A stretch of DNA of 33,207 bases, taken from a virus. The stretch is taken from IMG/VR virus record IMGVR_UViG_3300009155_000143, positions 1 through 33,207 of that record, one strand, 5' to 3'. Below the pieces are notes generated by a model, which was not told where the DNA came from, did no database searches, and saw only the letters and a program-made list of their open reading frames with translations. This document shows, piece after piece, positions 1-6,253 of the stretch. The translations under genes were made by a program, and so were the position numbers. How positions within the stretch are numbered: the first letter of the stretch is position 1; each line of letters starts with the position of its first letter.

Positions 1-1
1 A

Positions 2-160
2 AATAAAAAGAAGATTGAAGAAATAGTTAAAGTGGGAATGACACCAGGGGAGCTTCCACAAATAAACATGCCAGCAGAATTGGTTATATATAAAGACCCA
101 GTATTTCCAGCGCTATTTCATTCAATGAGTGTTTGGGAGCCAAATGATAAAAAATATTAA
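2..160 (+). CDS. C-terminal end of an unidentified protein (5' truncated)
   Basis: An open frame enters from the left edge and stops with TAA at 158-160, leaving 52 readable residues that end in WEPNDKKY. It is Lys/Glu-rich at first and then has a Pro-rich stretch around MTPGELPQINMP. The next gene's ATG at 144 lies inside it, a 17-base overlap like the other coupled joints downstream, which supports it as real coding sequence in the same operon. I do not recognise the family; too little is visible to assign a function. Confidence 0.6.
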   Translation, partial: NKKKIEEIVKVGMTPGELPQINMPAELVIYKDPVFPALFHSMSVWEPNDKKY

Positions 161-707
161 ACAGATAAATAATAAATCATTAAATTCCGAATACAATAAA
201 ATGATTTCAGAGATGTATGAGTATTCCTATAACTTTAACTCAGGATTAAAAATTGGCTTTAAGCCAAAAAAAATATCTTTAATTGATTACAAAACATTTA
301 ATTTTTTTTCAATGTATAATAAAAACATATACACATTGTATAAAGAGATAAGTAATTTGACAAAAGAGTATTGCATTGAAAAAGGAATTAATTTTGAAAG
401 AAATTATTTTTATATACTTGGGAATATTATTAAAAATGAATATATACCGTTAGATACATATTTAAATTTTGCCCCTAATTATAAAACTACATTTATTGGA
501 TTTTATGTTATAAATTCTGATATGGATGAAATTTTTATAGAAGATGAAAAAATTGAATTAATACCTGGACAATTAATATTTTTAGACTCATCATCAAAGG
601 TATTATTTAAAAAAATAAGTAGCAGATTTACAATGCTATCATTTAACATTTCTCCACTAGAATATCTATACAGGCAGTACTATCAGAAATGGATACCTTT
701 AATATGA
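144..707 (+). CDS. Histidine-free paralogue of the 2OG-Fe(II) oxygenase-like protein at 2876
   Basis: A 187-residue protein. A GTG at 129 is in frame, but the ATG at 144 gives a smaller overlap and is preferred. From about residue 57 to the end it aligns by eye with the protein at 2876-3523: NIYTLYKEISNLTKEYC against SIHKLYKNLVEMVKEAC, FIGFYVI against FHGYYCV, RFTMLSFNISPLEY against RVTIAYDIVPLKSL, and the last residues KWIPLI against HWIPVT. The partner's HDH iron-ligand segment corresponds to roughly LNF here, and the whole protein has no histidine at all. The 2OG-binding arginine position (R161) is kept. The fold is probably retained without iron chemistry, so a binding or structural role is more likely than catalysis. 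The stop (TGA 705-707) overlaps the next ATG. Confidence 0.75.
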   Translation: MIKNIKQINNKSLNSEYNKMISEMYEYSYNFNSGLKIGFKPKKISLIDYKTFNFFSMYNKNIYTLYKEISNLTKEYCIEKGINFERNYFYILGNIIKNEYIPLDTYLNFAPNYKTTFIGFYVINSDMDEIFIEDEKIELIPGQLIFLDSSSKVLFKKISSRFTMLSFNISPLEYLYRQYYQKWIPLI

Positions 708-1423
708 TGAAAATAGAGTTTGTTCCAAAATATAGATTATATAAAAAGGCATTTCCAGAGCCAGTAAGTGTTGCATCTAGCATACCAGAATGGTGGAAAC
801 ATCAAGAAAGTTATTTAAATAACGATCAAAATATTCATAATGGAACAATGATGCTAACAATTAAAAAATGCCAATCTATTTTTGACTCAATGACATTTGG
901 TTATTATTTAAAATGCCCAGTGGATATGTTTATAGATGCAACTGGAGACAAGATAAAAGTAGAAGTAACATCTGAAATAATGGGGCTGCAACAGCAACAT
1001 ATTCTTTCGCATCATTTAAAAGAACAAATGGCCAAGTATCCAATCCCAGATTATTTTCACGAAGAAATTATTAGAATACATCCAATGTGGTTAATTAAAA
1101 CAGAAGAGGGACATAGCGCTTTATTTATTTCTCCAATGCATGCAGAGGACTCCCCAATCAAAGCAATCCCTGGAGTCATAGACACAGACGCCTATATGTC
1201 AGACGGATATCTATCTTTTTTTGTTAAAAAAGGATTTAAAGGAATAGTTAAACAAGGAACTCCAATTATTCAGGTAATCCCATTTAAAAGAGAAGACTGG
1301 GAGAGCTCAATAAGCGACGATAGACAATCAGATACTAAAATAAAAGAAAAAACTTTACAAGTCAGATCAGTATTCCAAAATGGGTATAGGCTAAAATTTT
1401 GGAAAAAGAAAATATATAAATGA
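704..1423 (+). CDS. Phage protein of unknown function, tandem family copy 1
   Basis: A 239-residue protein. The ATG at 704 forms an ATGA overlap with the upstream stop; ATGs at 689 and 707 are also in frame. Landmarks are an N-terminal IEFVPKYRLYKKAFPEP, then SIPEWWK, FDSMTFGYYL, RIHPMWLIKTEEGHSALFISP, and a C-terminal GVIDTDAYMSDGYLSFFVKK followed by GIVKQGTPIIQVIPFKREDW. The same landmarks recur in the gene at 2126 and, weakly, in the one at 1420. Proteins with this pattern (IPxWWK, PWxIKTPxGYS, GxxDTD, KGTPIxQVIPxKREDW) are common in environmental phages and may be related to DUF6065-type proteins, but I cannot check that here. No signal peptide or membrane segment is seen. Function unknown. 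Confidence 0.85.
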   Translation: MMKIEFVPKYRLYKKAFPEPVSVASSIPEWWKHQESYLNNDQNIHNGTMMLTIKKCQSIFDSMTFGYYLKCPVDMFIDATGDKIKVEVTSEIMGLQQQHILSHHLKEQMAKYPIPDYFHEEIIRIHPMWLIKTEEGHSALFISPMHAEDSPIKAIPGVIDTDAYMSDGYLSFFVKKGFKGIVKQGTPIIQVIPFKREDWESSISDDRQSDTKIKEKTLQVRSVFQNGYRLKFWKKKIYK

Positions 1424-2148
1424 CCAGTAAGCCTGTTAATAGGGTGCCCTATGAAGTAGAATCCTGGTCCTTAATGTCAAGAATGACCTTTGAACAAATA
1501 TGTCATACCTCTAATTTGTTTCCAAAGTGGAAAGAATGGAAATATGTTAAATCTGATCCTGCCTATAAACAATCAATTCTAAAACCAGTAAACATGTATG
1601 TTCATCACTTTTCTAACCCGCCAGAGATAATAAAAAATTCTAAAAATAGTTTAACAATTAGATATTATAGTTACGGGGATATATTAATTCAAATAGCTGA
1701 TCCATTGTTGGGGTATAAGGGATTATTTAAATCAAATCCAATTTATAGTTTTTTTTATGCAACCGATAAATGCTGGTTACGTCAATTTTATCCATCAGAA
1801 AATCAATACAATATTGTAGATCAGAGTGCAATTTCTAAAAGAATTTTTAAAATTTATATTCCTTGGTTTTTAGATATGGACCTAGACTATTCAATTAAGT
1901 GTAATATAGAAAATCCTTCATTAAAAATAATAGAAAAAACAGATTCCTTTACAAAAACAAACGAGAATGTTATAATAAAAGAAGCAAATTTTGTTGATTT
2001 TTATTTTACAAATTCTAAAAATCATATGGAAGACAATATTTGCGGGGTAATAAAAAGAGGTACGTATTTATTTGATATAGAAATAAATTCAAATAAAAAA
2101 ACCATTAAAAAAATCATGAGGGAATATGAAAAAAGAATTAGTAATTAA
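1420..2148 (+). CDS. Divergent tandem family copy 2, unknown function
   Basis: A 242-residue protein whose ATG at 1420 makes an ATGA overlap with the gene before it. It keeps a faint version of its neighbours' layout: SNLFPKWKEW where they have SIPEWWK or NYLPDWYKK, KIYIPWFLDMDLDYSIKCNIENP where they have IHPMWLIKTEEGHSALFISP, and NICGVIKRGTYLFDIEI where they have GIVKQGTPIIQVIP. The GVIDTD/GIIDSD segment is not recognisable. It therefore looks like a fast-diverging copy in a three-gene tandem array. No catalytic motif, signal peptide or membrane helix is apparent. The family assignment rests on position plus these short matches; an unrelated protein of similar size cannot be excluded without a profile search. 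Confidence 0.75.
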   Translation: MTSKPVNRVPYEVESWSLMSRMTFEQICHTSNLFPKWKEWKYVKSDPAYKQSILKPVNMYVHHFSNPPEIIKNSKNSLTIRYYSYGDILIQIADPLLGYKGLFKSNPIYSFFYATDKCWLRQFYPSENQYNIVDQSAISKRIFKIYIPWFLDMDLDYSIKCNIENPSLKIIEKTDSFTKTNENVIIKEANFVDFYFTNSKNHMEDNICGVIKRGTYLFDIEINSNKKTIKKIMREYEKRISN

Positions 2149-2875
2149 ATTCACACCAGGATTTTCAATTAATCCTGATGATTTAAATAATGGGAAAATC
2201 ACCGAACCAGGTGAATCTAAAAACTACCTTCCAGATTGGTATAAAAAACTTTCTAAATTTTACAAGTCTAACAATATTAGCAGCCTTCACCCAATTAATG
2301 ATAGAGGAACCGACGGAAGTGCTGCTTCAACAAAACTATGTATGCCATTTTTTGACTCATTAACTTCTGGATACATGTACACCCTAGACTACGATCTTCA
2401 TGTCAGACAAGACAAAAATGGATTCCCGATACTTTCATGGGAAGGCGACAATATGATAGTCGATAAAAGATTAATGATAGACGTCCCAGTTCCCACACAG
2501 CACCACCCAATGCATTATGGATGGAAAACAAACTGGTATTCAGAGACGCCAAAAGGGTATTCTTTATTAATAACACACCCATTAAACAGACATGATTTAC
2601 CATTTACAACCCTTAGTGGAATAATAGACTCAGATCTATGGCATACTCCAGTATTTATATCTTTCTTCCTAAAAAGGAACTTTATTGGTATAATACCTAA
2701 AGGAACACCCCTGTTCCAGATGATTCCAATAAAAAGAGAAGAGTGGGCCTTGGAAATAGATTACTCGATTAATGGAAAAGAAATAAATCAAATTAAAGAT
2801 GAAAAAAGAAGGTCTTCAATTTATGCCTATTATAAAAATATAGTATGGCAACGTAAACAATATAAAGGGAAATAA
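2126..2875 (+). CDS. Phage protein of unknown function, tandem family copy 3
   Basis: A 249-residue protein starting inside the end of the previous gene (23-base overlap), with GAGGGA just upstream of the ATG as a plausible SD. It matches copy 1 well: NYLPDWYKK, FDSLTSGYMYTL, TPKGYSLLITHPLNRHD, GIIDSDLWHTPVFISFFLKR and GIIPKGTPLFQMIPIKREEW. A His-rich stretch PTQHHPMHYGWKTNWYSETP lies before the TPKGYS landmark; copy 1 has QQQHILSHH near the corresponding place. Shared His, Asp and Glu residues in an otherwise uncharacterised phage family could mark a metal or substrate site, but that is speculative. The stop is directly abutted by the next ATG at 2876. Confidence 0.85.
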   Translation: MKKELVIKFTPGFSINPDDLNNGKITEPGESKNYLPDWYKKLSKFYKSNNISSLHPINDRGTDGSAASTKLCMPFFDSLTSGYMYTLDYDLHVRQDKNGFPILSWEGDNMIVDKRLMIDVPVPTQHHPMHYGWKTNWYSETPKGYSLLITHPLNRHDLPFTTLSGIIDSDLWHTPVFISFFLKRNFIGIIPKGTPLFQMIPIKREEWALEIDYSINGKEINQIKDEKRRSSIYAYYKNIVWQRKQYKGK

Positions 2876-3523
2876 ATGATTAATAATATGCAAATAAATC
2901 AGCCAACAGGTAAAGAGCATAAATTTTTTGAAAGATATTTAGACAACGATCTTAGTCAATTGGCAGAGTTTTTACAAAATCAATATTCTAATATGGAAAA
3001 CTTAAAGTTGTCTGGCATAACAGAGGTTACAGAAAAAGATCATTGGCTGTCATCAGATAGCGTATCTACTATAAAATGGAGAGAGTATAATGTTTTTCAA
3101 TTTTATCATCCATCAATACATAAGCTATATAAAAACCTTGTAGAAATGGTTAAAGAAGCTTGTGAGTATTATGAAATTGATTTTGAAAAACAACAATACA
3201 TGATTCAAGGCTGGTTTAATATTAATTATAACGACAAAGGAAAGCTAGACTGGCACGATCATGGCGGACCCTATGCCCCGTATTTTCACGGGTACTATTG
3301 CGTAAAAGCAGAGCCATCTACAACATATTATAAAGTTTTTGGCAAAGAAGTTGACAACTATAATAAAGACAACAGGCTCATACTATCAGAAATGGGACAC
3401 CCACACGCAATGGGATCTTGGGATTGGGAAGGCCCCAGAGTAACAATTGCATACGATATAGTTCCATTAAAAAGTTTAATAGTAAACAATGCACAATCAC
3501 AACACTGGATCCCAGTCACCTAA
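2876..3523 (+). CDS. 2OG-Fe(II) oxygenase-like protein with HxH ligand motif
   Basis: A 215-residue protein. The ATG at 2876 directly follows the previous stop, with AAGGGA upstream as SD. Around residues 125-145 it reads LDWHDHGGPYAPYFHGYYCV: a W-H-x-H pair (H127, H129) before a G-Y-Y strand, the layout of phage 2-oxoglutarate/Fe(II) oxygenases that use HxH in place of HxD (PF13759-like). Candidate distal histidines are H175 or H177 in EMGHPHAMGSW. R188 in GPRVTIAYDIVP fits the 2OG carboxylate-binding arginine. Such enzymes hydroxylate a substrate at the expense of 2OG and O2; the substrate here is unknown. A histidine-free relative lies at 144-707. The stop overlaps the next start as TAATG. 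Confidence 0.8.
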   Translation: MINNMQINQPTGKEHKFFERYLDNDLSQLAEFLQNQYSNMENLKLSGITEVTEKDHWLSSDSVSTIKWREYNVFQFYHPSIHKLYKNLVEMVKEACEYYEIDFEKQQYMIQGWFNINYNDKGKLDWHDHGGPYAPYFHGYYCVKAEPSTTYYKVFGKEVDNYNKDNRLILSEMGHPHAMGSWDWEGPRVTIAYDIVPLKSLIVNNAQSQHWIPVT

Positions 3524-4338
3524 TGGAAAACATTGGAGTATGCGTATATAGTTATCAAAATAAAAATTTATTTAAAACTATATTTGAAATTATAGATAAA
3601 TCTAGTCAAAAAAATATTTTATATTTTTATATTATTGATCAAAATAGCGTAGACAGAACTAGATCCCTAGACAAACCAGATATTCACGCATCAATTGTTT
3701 ATAGACACATAACATGGGATTCTATTAAAAGCCCAATTGCACATAAACAGGATGCCTTTAAGTTACTAAATAAAAAATATTATATGCAAATTGGAGACGA
3801 TGTTTCATTAATTAAAAATTGGGACACATATGCAATTCAATTTTTAAACAGTAATAAAAACTCAATTATATCTGGCAACTCTACGGTTTCATTAAAAAAT
3901 AAAAATTTATTTATGATAGAGGCAGAGAGAATGCTATCAAATAAATTTAATAGAATAAGTTATGTAGACAGAAATTTTATATTTGCGTTATCTGAAGATT
4001 TTGCAAAGATAAATTATCCAACCTATTTAAAATATTATGGAGAAGAAGAAAGTATTTCAATAGATTTAATTAATAGCGGAGTAGATATTTACAATTTCCC
4101 AGAGGAGTATATATCAATTAATAAAAATTCAGTAGAAGATAAATATGTTCCATTTTCTTTAACTCACAATTATAATCAATTTATTGAAAAATATTCAAAA
4201 GAAATTGAAAAAAACTTTAATGTAAATTTAACAAATCTGCCATTTGAAGATAGTGATGTTTCTTATGATACGGCTCAATCTCAAATAGATAGAATGGGCG
4301 GATTAAGATATCTTAATAGAATTAAGGAGATTAGGTAA
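3523..4338 (+). CDS. Glycosyltransferase, GT-A fold, GlcNAc-transferase (PF11397)-like
   Basis: A 271-residue protein. An in-frame start exists further upstream, but the ATG at 3523, overlapping the previous stop as TAATG, is far better placed. The N-terminus IGVCVYSYQNKNLFKTIFEI and the segment FYIIDQNSVDR resemble the opening strand-helix-strand of GlcNAc transferases (SIASYRDxELxxTI ... GIxxQ). KKYYMQIGDDVSLIKNWD (residues 84-101) matches the diagnostic YYLQIDSHMxFxxxWD block, where the acidic cluster binds the metal and sugar nucleotide. YGEEESISIDLINSG (about residues 180-195) matches the later GEE segment. Known family members add GlcNAc to hydroxyproline of Skp1 in Dictyostelium. It is likely cytosolic, with no signal or membrane segment. 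It lies between oxygenase genes. Family moderately sure; donor and acceptor unknown. Confidence 0.7.
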   Translation: MENIGVCVYSYQNKNLFKTIFEIIDKSSQKNILYFYIIDQNSVDRTRSLDKPDIHASIVYRHITWDSIKSPIAHKQDAFKLLNKKYYMQIGDDVSLIKNWDTYAIQFLNSNKNSIISGNSTVSLKNKNLFMIEAERMLSNKFNRISYVDRNFIFALSEDFAKINYPTYLKYYGEEESISIDLINSGVDIYNFPEEYISINKNSVEDKYVPFSLTHNYNQFIEKYSKEIEKNFNVNLTNLPFEDSDVSYDTAQSQIDRMGGLRYLNRIKEIR

Positions 4339-4883
4339 TGTTAATAAAAATAGTAGAAGATTTTATATCAGAACAAGATGCAAATATTTTAATTGATGAA
4401 ATAAAAAATCCTTCAAAAGTAAATCCGTATCCAGAGTACTATAAGTATAGAAATGGCGGGACAGCTTTTCCGTATAACAACAGAGTAATGGATATTCTTA
4501 AAAAGTATTCAGTAAGAGCAAACTATATCCAGCAAGAATTTTTTAATTTAAAGGATAAAGTAATTGTTACCAAGGCTTTTGGATCTGGCTGGTCAGTAGG
4601 AACTAGCGGAGCCCCACACATAGATGCAATAGAAAAAGAGCCATTTATAGAATACAGTACCGTAATATATTTAAACGATGAGTATGAAGGCGGAGAAATA
4701 TATTTTCCTAAACAGGGGTTTAAAACAAAAGCTAAAAAATATTCTGCTATATTTTTTCCAGGAAACGACCTTGCTTACTTGCATGGAGTTAAAGAAATTA
4801 CTTCTGGAAACAGGTATACAGCGTTATATATGCAATCAACAAAAAAGGAATTTGAGGATCCAGACTTTAAGGTGGATCAATAA
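4338..4883 (+). CDS. 2OG-Fe(II) oxygenase, prolyl 4-hydroxylase-like
   Basis: A 181-residue cytosolic dioxygenase whose ATG overlaps the previous stop (TAATG). The whole double-stranded beta-helix core is visible: H94 and D96 in GAPHIDA form the HxD pair, followed by STVIYLNDEYEGGEIYFP, the hallmark of P4H-type enzymes, then H149 in AYLHGVKEITSGNRY and R159 as the 2OG-binding basic residue. Length and motif spacing fit stand-alone phage and bacterial prolyl 4-hydroxylase-like enzymes (PF13640-like). The reaction would be oxidation of a peptide or small-molecule substrate with decarboxylation of 2-oxoglutarate. The gene lies between the glycosyltransferase and a second, related oxygenase, suggesting a shared modification pathway. 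The substrate cannot be read from sequence. Confidence 0.88.
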   Translation: MLIKIVEDFISEQDANILIDEIKNPSKVNPYPEYYKYRNGGTAFPYNNRVMDILKKYSVRANYIQQEFFNLKDKVIVTKAFGSGWSVGTSGAPHIDAIEKEPFIEYSTVIYLNDEYEGGEIYFPKQGFKTKAKKYSAIFFPGNDLAYLHGVKEITSGNRYTALYMQSTKKEFEDPDFKVDQ

Positions 4884-5536
4884 TGCAATATGAAGAGTTA
4901 GCTTTAGGCGTAGTTTATTACAAAAATATTATAGATAGCCCCAAGGAATTAATCAATAAGATAGAGTCTTTAGAAGAAAAAAGAAGCATCCAAAAAGACT
5001 ACAGATCAGAATCAGTAAGGCCTTGGCAAGCATGGGACTACGACCATGGGAATAAAGAAAAGACAATATTTTGTTGGCAAAAATTTTTACCAAAGCCAGA
5101 GGATATAGACGCTAATGATTATTTTTATAAAGAACAGCACGACATATCTTCACAGCTTTTTAATGGACTAGAGGATGGTCTGAAGCATTACTTTTCACTA
5201 TATCCATACGCTGAAAAAAATATTAAATCTAGAGAAAAAACAATGCACCTGTTAAAATATAAAGAAAGCGGATTTTTGCCAGCCCACTCAGACCATGGAA
5301 TAAGCAGCAGAGTTTTATCAGCACTTCTTTATCTAAATGATGATTATAAAGGTGGCAATATAAGATTTCCGCATTGCGGAATAGACATGAAACCAGAAGC
5401 TGGGAGTCTACTGTTTTTCCCATCAAATTTTGTTTACGTTCACGAAGTTGATGCGGTAACAAGCGGAACTAGATATTCATTGCCAAACTGGTATCACAAT
5501 AGAAAAAACGCATACTACTCAGACGGGACAGAATAA
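4883..5536 (+). CDS. 2OG-Fe(II) oxygenase, second prolyl 4-hydroxylase-like copy
   Basis: A 217-residue protein coupled to the upstream gene by a TAATG overlap. The iron ligands are H135 and D137 (FLPAHSDHG) and H187 (FVYVHEVDAVTSGTRY), and R197 would bind 2-oxoglutarate. The core SALLYLNDDYKGGNIRFP parallels STVIYLNDEYEGGEIYFP in the preceding gene, and GSLLFFPSNFVYVHEV parallels SAIFFPGNDLAYLHGV, so the two are tandem paralogues. It carries a longer N-terminal arm (about 100 residues, with RPWQAWDYDHG) that may shape a different substrate pocket. All 8 arginine codons are AGA/AGG, in sharp contrast to the capsid and tail-tube genes. The stop overlaps the next start. Confidence 0.88.
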   Translation: MQYEELALGVVYYKNIIDSPKELINKIESLEEKRSIQKDYRSESVRPWQAWDYDHGNKEKTIFCWQKFLPKPEDIDANDYFYKEQHDISSQLFNGLEDGLKHYFSLYPYAEKNIKSREKTMHLLKYKESGFLPAHSDHGISSRVLSALLYLNDDYKGGNIRFPHCGIDMKPEAGSLLFFPSNFVYVHEVDAVTSGTRYSLPNWYHNRKNAYYSDGTE

Positions 5537-6228
5537 TGATTATAGTAACTGGATCAAGCAAGGGAATTGGAAATGCTATTGCTAATAGACTTTCTGAAAA
5601 TGGACATGAAGTTTTAGGAATATCTAGAACATTGCCAAAAGACGAATCCAGATTTAAAACATACCAGGGTGACGTTACTCAAAAAGAGAGTTTAATAAAG
5701 TTGCAAAATGAGTTAAAGGAAAAAAATATAACTGTAACTGGGTTAATTAATGCAGCTGGGATTCTGGAAAATGTGCTCGTAGACTGGATCGCAAAGACAC
5801 AGTCAGAAATTGAAGAGGTGTTTAATACAAATGTAATGGGAGTAATGAATTCATGTCAAGCCTTTATTCCATTAATGAATAAAAAACAACATACTCCAAT
5901 TATTAATATGACAAGCATATCGGCACACGTACCAACAGATCTGATGATATATGGACCTAGCAAATATGCTATTTACGGATTTACAAAAAATTTAGCAAGA
6001 ACTCTAAAAAATACATCAATCAGACCAAACTGCATATCTCCAGGACCTATATTCCCAACTGGAATGACAGAAGCCGTACCAGATATACTTCTTAAACACT
6101 ATTCTACTTCACAAATTATCAATGGCAAAATCTTCTCCCCCCAAGACGTTTGTGACATAGTAGAGCTTTTACTAGACCCTAAATCAAATACTTTAACAGG
6201 TCAAGCATTCCATATTGGTGGGATCTAA
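5536..6228 (+). CDS. Short-chain dehydrogenase/reductase (SDR), classical type
   Basis: A 230-residue NAD(P)-dependent oxidoreductase that begins directly on the first Rossmann strand. Motifs are all in place: TGSSKGIG (residues 5-12, cofactor binding), D46 in GDVTQ, NAAG (72-75), N99 in NTNVMG, a serine in NMTSIS (S127 or S129), Y139-x3-K143 in YGPSK as catalytic Tyr/Lys, PG at 169-170, and a C-terminal TGQAFHIGGI as in FabG-like enzymes. The arginine R31 after the second strand (ISRT) favours NADPH. The start overlaps the upstream oxygenase stop (TAATG), so it is the last member of the coupled cargo operon. It may reduce or oxidise a sugar, lipid or ketone made in the same pathway; the substrate is not evident. 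Confidence 0.92.
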   Translation: MIIVTGSSKGIGNAIANRLSENGHEVLGISRTLPKDESRFKTYQGDVTQKESLIKLQNELKEKNITVTGLINAAGILENVLVDWIAKTQSEIEEVFNTNVMGVMNSCQAFIPLMNKKQHTPIINMTSISAHVPTDLMIYGPSKYAIYGFTKNLARTLKNTSIRPNCISPGPIFPTGMTEAVPDILLKHYSTSQIINGKIFSPQDVCDIVELLLDPKSNTLTGQAFHIGGI

Positions 6229-6241
6229 ACCATATTGGTGG
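6210..6241 (+). repeat. 12-bp direct repeat spanning the end of the SDR gene
   Basis: CCATATTGGTGG occurs at 6210-6221 (inside the last SDR codons) and again at 6230-6241, just past the stop. The period is 20 bases, about two helical turns. The second copy abuts the TATAAT box at 6242. It could be a small tandem duplication or a pair of operator sites. Confidence 0.7.
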
Positions 6242-6247
6242 TATAAT
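6239..6247 (+). promoter_or_regulatory. Extended -10 promoter, probably giving a leaderless mRNA
   Basis: TGGTATAAT (TATAAT at 6242-6247) is a perfect extended -10 box. No good -35 lies 16-18 bases upstream, as is usual for extended -10 promoters. Six bases separate the box from the ATG at 6254, so transcription would start at or next to the A of the start codon. Confidence 0.55.
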
Positions 6248-6253
6248 TTTTAA

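Noticed and set aside
1968-2694. Perfect extended -10 boxes TGTTATAAT (1968-1976) and TGGTATAAT (2686-2694)
   Set aside because: They lie inside coding sequence and are not followed by a start codon at leaderless spacing. They show how often such boxes arise by chance in AT-rich DNA and are kept as a caution for the promoter calls.
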